Shown here: piece after piece, positions 11,041 through 64,000 of the stretch
Layout: the number at the start of each line of letters is the position of its first letter
Position numbering within the stretch: position 1 is the first letter of the stretch
From: Symbiodinium natans
Taxonomy: Eukaryota > Sar > Dinophyceae > Suessiales > Symbiodiniaceae
Assembly: GCA_905221605.1 (NCBI GenBank)
Contig: CAJNDS010002217.1
Location: forward strand, 2,501 to 66,500
Direction: 5' to 3'
DNA length: 64,000 nt
Translations under genes and position numbers: made by a program
Notes under the pieces: model-generated
Database searches by the model: none
Seen by the model: only the letters and a program-made list of their open reading frames with translations
What the model was told of the DNA's origin: nothing

Positions 11041-11745
11041 TTGGGGTTTCAGTTCCCCCTCCATGCCACAGATCAACTCAGATGGTAGCCTGAAAATAGT
11101 CTGCGAATCTGCGTTTCCTCGAGAAAACGCAGTTTCGCAGATTTGCTGCCCACCCCCCCCCCTCCATGCCACATATCAACTCAGATGGTATCCTGAAAAA
11201 AATCTGCGAATCTGCGAATCTGCGTTTCCTCGAGAAAATGCACATTCGCAGATTTGAAATCTGCATTTCCTCGAGAAAGCGCAGATTCGCAGATTTGCTG
11301 CCCACCCCTCCGCCCCCCCCTCCATGCCATCGTTTAGGTAGCCTGAAAAAAATCTGCGAATCTGCGAATCTGCGTTTCCTCGAGAAAATGCACATTCGCA
11401 GATTTGAAATCTGCATTTCCTCGAGAAAGTGCAGGTTCGCAGATTTGCTGCCCACCCCCCCCTCCGCCCCCTCCATGCCATAGATTCTCTCAGATGGTAG
11501 CCTGAAAACAATCTGCGAATCTGCGAATCTGCGTTTCCTCGAGAAAACGCAGATTTGCAGATTTGAAATCTGCATTTCCTCGAGAAAGTGCAGGTTCGCA
11601 GATTTGCTGCCCACCCCCCCCTCCGCCCACCCCCCCTCCATGCCGTAGATTCTCTCAGATGGTAGCCTGAAAACAATCTGCGAATCTGCGAATCTGCGTT
11701 TCCTCGAGAAAACGCAGATTTGCAGATTTGAAATCTGTGTATGCC
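11041..11745. repeat. Tandem array with nested TTTCCTCGAGAAA palindromes
   Basis: About five units start with CTCCATGCC (about 11057, 11161, 11320, 11471 and 11636; spacing 104-165 bp). Each contains CAGATGGTAGCCTGAAAA, one to three AATCTGCG words, a TTTCCTCGAGAAA palindrome (centre CTCGAG), a second palindrome copy, then GATTTGCTGCCCACC and a C-run. The variation in unit length comes from gain or loss of the internal palindrome block and of C-run length. Frames across it give repetitive peptides on both strands and are not taken as genes. Confidence 0.85.
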
Positions 11746-12365
11746 TAAACCTGAAGATTAGATTTCCAGACTTTATGTGCCTTTAAACCTAAGGTCTGGG
11801 GATTTCTACTTTCAGCGCCTATAGGGTTAAGACCTTGGAACCTTGTAGAACAGTATAGGCTTCAGGGTTCTAACCCTAAAGGGTTTAGGGTTTAGGTTGA
11901 AATGCCTAAACCTTAAACTGTGGGCTTAGGTTTACATGCATTAATTTCCTTTTAAACCTTAACCTATAGGGTTTAAAGGTTGAATTGCCGGTTAAGTTTC
12001 AATGCCTAAATCTTAAACCTGTAGGGTTTAAAAGTTAGGGTTTGGGTTTAATTTCCGGCTTAGGTTTTAATCCTTACATCTGAAACCCTAAGTCTTTAAG
12101 CCTTAACCCTACAGGGTTTGAAGGCCCAGGGTCTAGGTTTAATTTTAAAGGTGGAGGGTTTAAGGCTAAACCCTAAACCCTATAGGCTTTGAAGATTCAG
12201 AATCCTTAGACCTTGCACCTGTAAAAAAAATCGTAGGGCTTTAATAGAACACTATAGGTTTTAGGGTTCTAACCCTAAAGGGTTTAGGGTTTAGGTTGAA
12301 ATGCACTAATCTTGATCCACTAACCTTTAAACCTTAACCCTATAGGGTGTAAAGGTTAAGGCTTA
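11746..12365. repeat. Long telomere-like degenerate block, right flank
   Basis: About 600 bp made almost entirely of AACCCTAAAGGGTTTAGGGTTTAGG-like words and their decayed forms (CCTTAAACC, TATAGGGTTTAAAGG, TTAGGTTTAA), in mixed orientation. It mirrors the block at 10880-11040, so the XhoI-palindrome array is embedded in telomere-like DNA. No gene is seen in it. Confidence 0.7.
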
Positions 12366-12629
12366 GTTTCAAGCTTGATTAGTGCACAAGAGATTCATCA
12401 TGTTGAAGCATCCAAGAGGACCACACGAATAGCTAGAACTGCCAAAGGCGAAGATGCTCTAATGGCAGGAGATACATTTGTCTTCTAACGATGTCATAGC
12501 CGTAAAGAGGCACCATGTTGAAGCCTGTCTTATGAAACATCGATGCTCGCTGATTCTTTCTTGAACGTAGGGTGTTGGAGGGGGGGGGGTAGCATCTATA
12601 TATATATATATGCACATATAAATTAGTTT

Positions 12630-12685
12630 ACCTGGAGGATCTAGATCGAGGTCTACAAAGAAAGTGAGTCTACATAGCATTGATC
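12630..12685 (-). pseudogene. Isolated DLDLD exon of the FN3-like repeat family
   Basis: The minus strand reads RLTFFVDLDLDPPGKL, matching the V.FTDLDLDExE step of the units at right. The expected GGxxxW part is not found downstream, where a TA microsatellite and telomere-like DNA begin. This is probably a stranded exon of a decayed unit. Confidence 0.45.
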
Positions 12686-12699
12686 TGTCGCGTTATGTC

Positions 12700-13545
12700 C
12701 TAGAAGCGCATGGGTTTGGGAGTGCGAATCGCTAATGGGCAAGAGCTAGATGCGAACCTCCAAGCTACGGTGCAGCTCTCCAGGCTGCAAGGATGCAACT
12801 TCCTATCCAGATGGATCTGAAGGCAGGTAAACAGCGGCCTGAGCGCCCGATTGGCTGACTGTAAGGAGCGCGAACGCTTCTGTTCGGACAATGTCGCGTC
12901 AGACTCTAGGAATGGCAGGCTTACTTCGAAATCGGCTCCGGATATGGATCATGACCCATCAGGATGGTGCTGGCACTGCCTCTCAGAGACACATGCCCCA
13001 CAGGCCTCACATCCTCCAGAAATGGGAAATATTGAGCCGCTCTCTCGACGCGAATTCTTGCTCTGCTCCTACGTATAGGACTTCTTGTGACATTGCAACG
13101 GATGCGCAACAGCAAAAGTTTGAGGCCAACACTGAACCTGAGACCCCAAACACTCAGCCCTGGACCCTCAATATGCACTCTTCCTTGCTCCGAAGTGGCA
13201 TCGTGGCTGAGGGTACTGGGTGCGAGTAAGGGATCGCCGAGTCCTTCGTCATCTCCTTGGACCCGCGATGACCCGCGCTATGTACACGTGATACGTTCTT
13301 GTACGCCGGGATATGCATCGCTGCACGATCATCTCAACACCACGATGCACTACCAATCACTACCATACCGCAGGTGCAACGTGGTATGGCGGAGAAGAGC
13401 ATACTGACATTTCGAGAGCTGAAGCTCAACATGTTCTGAAAGCCTGCCTATCCTGCTTACTCGAAGAACGTCCCAGACAGCAAAGTGGAAATAGACTTGA
13501 GTAGAAGATAGTATACGCAGAAGTGATTCAGGAAACTCAAGTGCA
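12700..13545. other. No gene recognised
   Basis: Unique-looking sequence with short open frames on both strands. I see no repeat-family motif, RNA gene or simple repeat. Confidence 0.3.
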
Positions 13546-13554
13546 CGTACCGGT

Positions 13555-13663
13555 AGGGATCCGAAAGAAGCCAAGCTGCCCCCTGATATACAAAGTTCAC
13601 TGTCTTCAGAATCCCGTCTTGCCGGCCAAAACCATCCTCCAAGAGGATGAAGATGCGGTACTC
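13555..13663 (-). pseudogene. Diverged YxVYLAEDGxG exon of the FN3-like repeat family
   Basis: After an AG-G acceptor (exon start 13663) the minus strand reads EYRIFILLEDGFGRQDGILK. It aligns with VTHYRVYLAEDGxGxxRSxLGT. The frame stays open to about 13460 but loses similarity, so the exon end is unknown. Confidence 0.42.
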
Positions 13664-13763
13664 CTTCCGAAAAACATTACACATGCCAGGAAGACTGTAG
13701 CAGCTGATGAAGCCTCTCTGTGCAGTGCGCTTTGGACCATGTCGGGCTGATTCGTCCATTCCC

Positions 13764-15500
13764 CGGAATTGCGCTAAATCACAACCCGGAAGGATTGTAA
13801 AGGGCTTTTCCGGTGGGTTGTTTTGGGCGTCCTTGATGTTTTCTTTGCAGATTTTTTGATGTCATGGACGCTTGTTGATGTGCATTTGAAAAATATGTTT
13901 TGATGTTTTTGTGTCTTGGGAGTTCTCTCCTGTACTAACGGCGGCCTGTGCACTGATTTCCCAGCGTTTGAATCATGTTGTGAAACGCGATTGATCACCT
14001 TGCAACTACTTTACATATATAATCATATCCATATATATATATATATAATTCCAGGCGTGAACGGACCCTAACACATTGAATTTCGCCGGACCCTTCTGCG
14101 GCGTATTCCGCATTCCTTCCGCGAGCCTTCCACAGAAATACGCGACGCCACCTTCTCACCTGAAACAGAAAGCAGCAACCTGAGTAATGTTGCACTGGCT
14201 TTAATCGGGCATCCCCCCCCCCCCCCCCCCCACAACAACAACAACAACAGCAACAACAAATTTGGACCCTCTATAAACGCATGGCGCGGCGACCCCCCCA
14301 AACAAAGTTGGGGGGCGGGGGGGAACCGCCCTCGGGGCCTCAAGCCTTTAGGACCTTAAGGCCTGAAGCTTTCCAGCTAGCCTTCCACGGCTGAAGCCAC
14401 GGCCCGTTTAACGTGAAGCTTTTCGGGATTGTAAGGCCTGAAGTTGCCCTGTCTTCCTGGGCTGAAGCCACGGCCCTTAAAACCTGAAGCTTTTAGGGCA
14501 GCAAGGCCCTTAAAGGCCTGGAATAAACAACATCTCCCAAAAAACTTGTGAGTATCGCGAGTACCCGAACAAACCTTGTAAAGCGAATCGGACTTGCCCC
14601 TGGACTGCCTATCACAAAATTTGTTTGGGGCTTCGTTTCATGATGAAATTCGATACGGCTTTACATGGAACTGGCCGGGCTTAGCTTTCTGGATTCTCCG
14701 GGCTCTGGCTCTTCAAGATTCCTGGAGCCCAAGGCCCTCAGGGCCGCAAGCCTTGCAGTACCAGTACTGCGTAAGCCCTTGACCCTAAACACAAACCTTA
14801 AAAAAAAAAACAACCATCCGGAAAACAAACAACTTGTGAGAATAGCGGGTCACCCCAACAAACTGATGTCGCAGAATAAATTTCGAAACTTGTGATTATA
14901 CACCCTACATGTACAAAAAACAGTGCAACATTATATACTGCTTAAGTTTTAGGGTTGAGGGTCAGGGGCCTTGGGTTAAGGGTTTAATGGTACAAAGATA
15001 TGAGAAGTTAACGAGGGGGGAAGCATAGGAACGGGAGAGGCATGGGCTCTGGGCTTCCAAACGACCCGTTGCCTCCCGCGGAGCTTCCGGCTTCCGCAAC
15101 CCTAAAAGCGGGCGCGATTCTTCTTTTTTGCCGGCATGTTGGGCGTCTAAGTTTCAAGCATGCCGACCTTCCGCGAATGCCACGCCTTCCGCGGAAAGCA
15201 ATGATGTGTGCTATAAACTTTACTCATGCAAGTTTTCCTGCCCCAAGGTGAACTCGCAGTCGTAGAGGAATGAGACTTTGGCTTGCTTGCCTCAGCTATC
15301 CAACAAGGGCTGCCGATTCTGAGCCAACATCGATATGCTGCCTGGAGATTGGTGAAAATAGGTTTTTCTAATAAACTCGCAAGGACGAATACACAGAGTC
15401 CGATGCTGCAAAGTGTAACAGCATGCCATCAGTACTCCGTACTCAGGCGAGGATGCCCAGGATAGGCGCTCGCACGTTTTGGCACTTTCCACCTGCCCGA
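13764..15500. repeat. Simple and dispersed repeats; no gene recognised
   Basis: The stretch contains a TA run (about 14026-14047), a run of about 20 C (14212-14231) followed by CAA repeats (14232-14260), a G-rich block at 14310-14325, and a family of short words AAGGCCTGAAGCTTT, GGCTGAAGCCACGGCCC and CTTAAGGCC repeated between 14335 and 14525. A telomere-like scrap lies at 14940-14985. Confidence 0.5.
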
Positions 15501-15649
15501 CTCAGTACATCGCAAAAGGAAACATGGCTCAGAGATTACCCTCCGCAACGATGCGCTACTGCGACTGTGCCACTACGCCAGTACTTCTCCTAGTCGACGT
15601 GTCGTGCCGTGTCGGTTGCATCAAGATTCAAACATAAATCATCATACCC

Positions 15650-15800
15650 GCAAAATTCTGTGGTGGATTCAAGTCTCCGGGGGCCTTGCGCTGCCAAGTA
15701 CATGGCCTTCACCCGCTGGACCCACACGACTGGCTCATCGCCGAGGAGAACCTGGACATCTCTCACTTTTGACCCTGCCATTAACACAAACACAGGTTTG
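15650..15800 (-). pseudogene. Possible coding exon, faint similarity to the repeat family
   Basis: The minus strand reads GDEPVVWVQRVKAMYLAAQG and then PRRLES. The order VVW...VKxxYLAAxGxxRLxS recalls GGxVxWxPP...VTxYxVYLAxxAGxxRS with the middle shortened. The similarity is too weak to be sure. No flanking exons were recognised. Confidence 0.28.
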
Positions 15801-16599
15801 AATGGGTCACCGCGAACTCGGGCAAAGCTGACCAGGAAGCTACAGCTTTTCGGCCGTCATGAAGGTTGATATTGATATAGGTTGATAGGTTGATGGAAGT
15901 ACTGTCCGCAGGGGTATTGAAGCACTCAACATGGTCCCTTGCACAAGCAAAGCTTAGATGGTCAGCATGCGACTTAATGACCTGCTGGCTTTACAGCCAA
16001 GGGCTTGGCTGCACGCTGGGAAGGTTTTTCTGAGCACGCCGCTTGGTCTGCGTATCCACCGGCTGTAGGGATGGCATACATCCACTCGAAGCCCTTCGCC
16101 GCCAAGCTGTGGCATGTCTTGATGCCACTTCAGAACAAACATCTTCATGCTATCTGCATCGTTTGGCACACTTCCAAATTCTTCTGGGTGCTAACATCGT
16201 GCTAACCAAGGCCTCATGGCTGGGAATGTACTGGAGGCCCACCGCAGTGGCGTTTCGGAAGTAAATGAATGGACCTGGCAGCTTCAGCGCTCGGACTCTG
16301 CATTTGTACGAGGCCATCTTTCTTCGCAGTCACGATGCTTGGAGGAGTAAAGGCGCAGGAATCGCAAGATGTGAGCTATGTCGCCTGCCATTATACTAGC
16401 AAAACATGGACCTGGCGTCAGGGGCCTGTGGAAACTACAAACACGTGGCCCAGCCTCTCTCGGTCATGCTCAAGCTTTGTATCCGTGTTGTAAGTTTGGA
16501 TTGGCGTTTTGTATTCCTGTGCCCAGATTCTGTCAGAGTGCTGGCGTTTAGGCCGTGTGTTGGGCGCGGCGGAATGCGCAGCCGCATTCGTTCAGTTTT

Positions 16600-16720
16600 A
16601 AGCCCGCCCAATGGAATCCACCTTGGTCGAAAACAACGGACGTCACGTAGAAGTCGATGTAGGCGGCCTTCAAGAGAAGGGGCCCAACTCACCACCCGAA
16701 GGTAGGTACCCCGGGACCTA
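16600..16720 (-). pseudogene. Diverged GGxVSW / YxVxxVxxDxGG exon pair of the repeat family
   Basis: The minus strand reads VVSWAPSLEG. One base out of frame, after TCTTGAAG and a G, it then reads AAYIDFYVTSVVFDQGG followed by WAGLKT. Together these fit TVSWxPPxE...VTxYxVYLAxDxGGxxRxxLGT. Either there is a one-base frameshift, or only the second part, which starts after an AG-G acceptor, is an exon. Confidence 0.4.
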
Positions 16721-16724
16721 TTTC

Positions 16725-19700
16725 GTTGCTTGATGATGTTGCCAATGGCACGCTGCTTACATTTCTACACCCTGCACATCTACCTTTAAAGCTTCGAGCA
16801 CGCATGTTTTTTACTCTGGCAACCTCTCTGTCTCAGAGGTAGGGGCTGTGCCTGGCGCAGCCGTAGTCGGTTTAGTAGGGCGAAAAAAAGAGTGTACCAT
16901 TTCCGATCTGGAGGGACCACAGATTGGGTTTTGTAGGAGTAGTCGACCCTCACAGCAGGCAACCCTTGCCTGATAAGAAAGCCATTAGGCCCACTACGGA
17001 GTAGGGTACAGATTCCGGCGGCCGAAAAGGGTACCGGGGTGTAGTGTCGGGTGGTTTAGAAGAGGAAGCGCAGAGTGGCGCCTGTAGGGCCAGACCCCTT
17101 GCCTGATAAGCAAAAACCACCACTCTTGGGGTTTTGAGAGTTAGCCATGAGGGGCCACTTAGAGGGAAAAGAGGGCGAGTTGCTAGAGGAGGTCCCTCAG
17201 CAAGTACACATTTAGATGTACTCCCAGGACCATTACGAGGGTTTTCTCATGAAGTGCCCCTCAACAGTAGCTGGACACTTCCAAAAAGAAAGGCGAGATC
17301 TGACCTCTAACGCTTTTTTTGGTGTTGGAGGGCCTAGGGCCTGCAAAGGCTTGCTGCAATGCCCGGTGCAGCCACCCTTTTTCAAAACAACCCTTGACAC
17401 TCCTTCACCCCTCACAGAGCCTCCCCAAGAAGTCCAAATTCTTCATCCTCCTGGAGAATCCAGAGCCGGTAGTTGAAGCCTTGGAGCTTGTTCAGGCGCG
17501 GTACGGCTTCGGCGATTTCGGCGGTTTCGGCCATACTGCAACTGTCCTACGATTTTCAACTCGAGCTTCGGATAGAGAAGCATCCTGTGAGACTGTAGTG
17601 GACTGCAGTAGCATGGCACTACAGTACATCAAAGAGTCTGGAAAGGTTGAGGGAAGTGTCGGGGGCTTGTTGAGGATTCGTCCGCGTTGAGGCGTTCACT
17701 TCTTCATGTCTGGACTCTCTCCCAAGGGGGTGAAGTGTGAAAGAGGGAAGGGGCCTGGGACCTCTGAAACGCCAAGGATTGATCGTAGGGGCCGGGCCAG
17801 CGAGTGCTTTCTGTGGCACATGGTGACACTCGCCGTGTTGAGGTAAGTGCGACAAGATCTCTAGGACTGGGATTGAGAAGCCGCCAGGAGCCGGGAATGT
17901 CTCGATGGACATGGCTGCCTTTGATATTTGACCTCCTGAAGACCCATGAGCCCCTGAACATTCCGTTTCAATGCCACGTGCGCCTGAGGCCCAGGCGGCC
18001 CCCGACGCTCAGTGAGCACCCGGAGAGCTGGAACGTGATGTTCTGGGCGACCAGGAGAAAACGAAAGCTGGATTTGCTGTTACTGTCTGGCTCTTTGCGG
18101 TACACGACTCAATGCAGGGCCGCAGGCCGTGCAGCTCACCATGAGATTGCCCGGGATGCGGCAGTTTGGGCCGCCTGACGGGCCGCGGGACTCCAGTTTT
18201 CATATGCACAGTCGCGCATGCAAGCCTTTATCTTTACAGAATCGTACGCCCTGCGGGAGTGATTTACGACATTTAGGTATAGAGTCTACAAACGAAATAT
18301 TAGAAAATCTCCAATCAGGGTTCTTATCGCTATTCTTAGTAGGGTATGCGCTCTGGGGTGTCAAGCGCAATCTGGTTATTTTCGGGCCCTATTTCCGGGG
18401 CCTATCCCAGATCTTCCTCAAGCCTGGAGCCTAGAGCCTCGCAGGTTATGTTCTCCCGTCCTCGTAGCTAAGACCTATCGTGTAGACGCTGAATCTCCTA
18501 GAGCCTAGCATGGAGTCCTAAATTTTCGGCTCTCAGATTCCCTATCTGGCAGCCAACCCATTATTTCCACATGCTTTTCCCCAGATCTTGAACTATTCCG
18601 CCAAATTCCCGCTTTAGATTGGTCATTGATGGGAAGATATCTGCAAACAATATTCTCGTTCCCCACAGCTTTCCGGAACTTTCATATAATGCACTATCTA
18701 CATTCCCTCGTTCCCCTCGAATGCTGAATAGTCTTATAGTTTGAGGCGTTATTTGTTCTTTCATCCGTGATATGTGTATACCCATATGTATATATATATA
18801 TATATAGAAACATGCATTTGTATATGTATATGCATATGATGTGCATCTATCTTGAACTCGACCTTGTTGTTGCATGACCATTGGAGACAAGTCCTTTGCT
18901 TTCTTCCTTGCCAAAAGGGCTCACTTTCATAAACGTCGTCCTGTCAGGACTCATAAAATTGAAACGAATTCATCGGGTTCTTCAGAAGACAATGCATGTA
19001 GCGAGCGTGTTGCCGTGGGGCAGACCTATATCTAATGCATGGATATAAAATATCAAGGTTTAGGCGAGAATCCTTCTTGACAAACCTTATAGCCAGGGCT
19101 TGCCAAGGGTTCTGTTGAGATATGTATGCGGCTACTTCTCTGTTCAAAACATTAAACGTCCACAGGGGCGTATGTTGCAGCACATTGTCTGGCAGGGAGT
19201 GCCCCTTTTGCGGGGAAAGCATCCCTTTGACAACATCTGAATGTTGTTAGCATAAGGAAAGAGCGAGCAAGTTCTTGCAATGGCGCATTGGAGAGTGAAG
19301 GCCAAGCAAAACAAAACAGCTCTGACGCTGAAAACGCACTCCTCTTCGAATCGAAGATATCTAGTTTAGCGTACTTGTTTCCTAAGGTGCATGTGCTCTT
19401 CAAAGCAAACATTTTGTTGTGACGTGGCGAACTCTGCCCATTCACTTGAGGGCCTAAGGGCATGTGCGTATCCAACGGGATAATGCCTGTACAAGCCTTG
19501 TTTTGTTTGGGGTGACGTTTTTTCTTGATTCAACAAAAGTCTCTAAGAAAGATGCTATGGGGCACCGTTGCCTGGCAAAAGGCATGCTCCTTCCATTGTG
19601 TCTGTTTTTGGCCCCTCACCCGCAGGAGACCAAACTGTTTTCCCACAATGTCTGGATTGCTGGCATTTAGACTGGGGACGTCTATCATGTTGCCATATGT

Positions 19701-21755
19701 TGCCAAGACCCCATATACGCCCAAAAGCCTATGCTTTGAGAAGCCGCCGGCGTCAGCTTCTTTTGACGGTATTGGTGGCTTTTAGCTGTTGTGCACCATG
19801 TTTTTCTCGAGACATACACGTCACCCTTTGTCATTATCACTCGTCAATGATGCACAGCGTACCTCTTCTTAGGAATCTTGGGGATGTTGCGTCGCGCCAA
19901 CCGTTCTGCGAATGTGTAACAAGCTACAACCTCACAAAGAGGAACCTGCTACAGTAGCCAGTGCGTGCGCCTAAAGCATTGTGCAGGGACTGGACGTTCG
20001 TGCTGGTCATTCCCTGGGCGCAGTGGGTGGAACTGTGGCTTGAGGACTTCTCGAGCTCTCGATCTTCATGTCCATCGACAAGCAAAGAAAATGCGACAAG
20101 GTCAGCGTTGCATAGTCGGAAGAGCTGAACGTTTGGGGGCAAATGCGCTTCACCTCTGAGTGTGCGGCAGCCACTGCCTCAGCACAAGGGAGGACGCAGG
20201 AAGATGCACGAAGAAACCGTGGACCCTTGACTAGCGACCTCAAGAACCGGGCGGGGGGTTGTGGCCCGTTGTGGCTTGTGACTCAGGGATTTTATGTTAG
20301 GGCGGCGCTCTGTTTCTCACTGCTCTCACCTATCGGAAACTGAGGCCCTCGGCATTCCACTGGACACACTTTGTACACAGCGTGCAAAAGCCGTGGGATG
20401 CAAGCCTGAAGCACCGAAATCCCTGATCCGGAACTGCGCAAACCCTGAATCGCACCACGCGTTCTATCTACTCAAGTGGCGTGATTTGTACGCGCTTGAG
20501 AGCTTCATTGCCAATCGGGGGGCGACCGTATCTGTGATGATCATGTAGACTGGGCCACGCCGCAGAGGGGCAAACTCGAGAACGAGCCCGTCCTAATGGC
20601 CGACAGGAACACTGACTAGAAGTATTTGAACCCACCTGAAGACTCTCGTAGCCGCTAGCCTATGCCCAGACGCGGGCCACTGAACTCAGAAAGTCGGATG
20701 CTGCCTCGGTGACTTTGGTAAACTTCGTAATGACGACCTCTGGAACCTCAGCTCCGGAAGTGCCGAAGTACCAGTGTGCACTATGTGCGCTCTTATGCTA
20801 CGTACTGTGTTGTACACTATATGCCTTATGATGCCTTTGACAAAGCCTGAGGCATGGCGAAAGCTATTGCCACGAGCTTCGAAAAGTACTGGTCATAGGG
20901 CAACTAAAAATGGAACTCTTCCACCAGTACTCTTCTGCTTCCTGCTATCTGCTGAAGAGATGTGGGCGGCAAAACAGAAGACGTTCTTCGCGAATACACA
21001 GAGCTACGGTGAGGAAACTCGAGTTTCACCATGTTTCACCCAAAAACCCATAAAGCCCTGAGGCAACTAGCCTCTGGAGCAGCTCAATGCGGGAGCGCTG
21101 ATAGTCAGGTGCCTTAGACGCCTTAGTGCATGGCCGTAAGTCAGATCCAGCCGGAAACTTCGTGCCGTCCAAGAAACGTCATAAATGTCAATCAGGCGCA
21201 CGCCTTCCTCAACATACCTCATGTGGCCGTAACTCCGGATGGGAGGGACAGGGATGTCAAGGGATGTCAAGGGTGGCCAAGGGAGGTGTCATGCCAGAAG
21301 CGGGTGGAGATTCTCTGTGGTGTGGCCCTCCAAGGAGATGGACAGGGCAAGTCCGTGGCGTGATCTCCGAAAATAAAATATCCGATCACAGTGCCTATCC
21401 AGTTAGTAGACCTCCAACCGGCGGGGTGCAGTGACTGATTCTCCAGTGTGGGCACGTTGTGGCAGAAGTCGATAACTTCCTGGACACGCTTTGCGTTCTG
21501 ACTTCCAAGACCAAGGGCCTAAAGCACGTCATGCTACACAGAGGACTGTATGCCTCGTGGAATAGATGCTGTTGAGAAAAAGCTTCTCTTTAACAACACG
21601 ACTTCCTCCCGTTTCAAACCTGCATTTTCTGTCCTACATGCAAGCCCGTAAGGCTGAGAAGAGTGGAGAAAAGGTACGTGCAGGAAGGATTTCCGCAAGT
21701 TCTGGTCAATCCATATCTCACGGAGGTTAGATCTTTTGTATCCCAAGGCTCGATT
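16725..21755. other. About 5 kb without recognised genes
   Basis: Both strands were read for the repeat-family motifs and for known families; none was convincing. An AT microsatellite lies at 18785-18835. A minus-strand fragment at about 18570-18620 (REFGGIVQDLG) and one at about 21130-21230 (IDIYDVSWTARSFRLDLTYG) look mildly coding but are unassigned. A short direct repeat GGGATGTCAAGGGATGTCAA occurs at about 21252-21271. Confidence 0.3.
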
Positions 21756-21756
21756 G

Positions 21757-63765
<42,009 letters not shown>

Positions 63766-64000
63766 CTGGCACTGTGGGAGAGTACTACAGCACTATAAAC
63801 TACCGTGGTCGATAGTACTGTAGCACCACTAGAACCGCAACATAGTGCTACAGTCGTCGTAGCAATATTTGCAGAAAGCCGTGGTAGCGCTAGTTGGCAT
63901 CACGAACCCCTGTGGGCACAGTGGGCTCTGGCAGCTTCATGCTCTAGATGCGAATGTTCTTCGCAATCAATTTCAGGCAAGTAGAACAGAAAGTTTGCAA

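Noticed and set aside
11078-11676. Minus-strand frames with repeated NLHFLEEMQISNL-type peptides
   Set aside because: They arise from the XhoI-palindrome tandem array. The opposite strand gives equally repetitive peptides, and unit lengths are not multiples of three.
18561-18914. Minus-strand REFGGIVQDLG fragment as a GGxVxW exon of the repeat family
   Set aside because: The Trp and the DLDLD context are missing, and no neighbouring exon fits.

Overview
This window looks like nuclear DNA from a dinoflagellate, most likely close to the Symbiodiniaceae or a relative. That is an inference from four things. All recognisable coding exons lie on the minus strand. Exons are very short (about 20-100 nt) and separated by many introns. 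When introns are placed so that a repeated protein domain stays in frame, their 5' ends are GC, GT or GA, and the acceptor is nearly always AG followed by G. Degenerate TTTAGGG-type telomere-like sequence is scattered through the left part. There are no bacterial-style operons, and I see no rRNA or tRNA genes.

Layout. At 0.5-2.4 kb is a membrane-anchored sulfotransferase-like gene, with a partial second copy of its 3' part just upstream. At 3.7-5.5 kb a triose-phosphate/nucleotide-sugar-transporter-like sequence runs directly into a polysaccharide pyruvyl transferase-like sequence. One open frame crosses the junction, suggesting a fusion, but several frameshifts (one caused by a 23-bp tandem duplication) suggest a pseudogene or assembly errors. 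From 5.5 to 21.7 kb there is little recognisable coding sequence. It holds telomere-like blocks, an XhoI-palindrome tandem repeat at 11.0-11.7 kb, AT microsatellites, and a few decayed exons of the family described next.

The main content is a giant minus-strand gene (or gene remnant) running from the right edge (63.8 kb, probably beyond) to about 21.8 kb. It consists of at least 19 copies of an undescribed domain of about 100 residues that resembles a fibronectin type III fold. The consensus runs: YTRSSLVEQTTP, then ISDTxASV, FxDLDLDExELGGxxxW, xPP, VTHYxVYLAxDAxGxxRSQxG, VPVGTN, and xVPxDxxLxxYTHIxI, which leads back to YTRS. Each copy is split over 3-6 exons and spread over 1.5-4 kb. I could place about 48 introns by eye: roughly 20 GC-AG, 14 GT-AG and 14 GA-AG. 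Many have short direct repeats across their two ends, and different copies carry introns at different points of the same motif. This points to repeated insertion of introner-like elements after the domains duplicated.

Introns of this gene contain most of the striking non-coding structure. A 3.1-kb palindrome made of 22-bp and 33-bp minisatellites and G/C runs sits in the 22780-26509 intron. A near-perfect 0.8-kb palindrome and a 0.6-kb TAG microsatellite sit in the 39951-42829 intron. There are also a GAAGCTTCGCG minisatellite and a 650-bp TG/TC/GC microsatellite. Most long open frames in these places are translations of simple repeats. The protein's job is unknown; by analogy with FN3-like repeat proteins a surface or adhesive role is possible, but nothing here shows it. 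Exon limits are from manual reading and lack transcript support; limits marked 'about' are uncertain by 10-20 nt.
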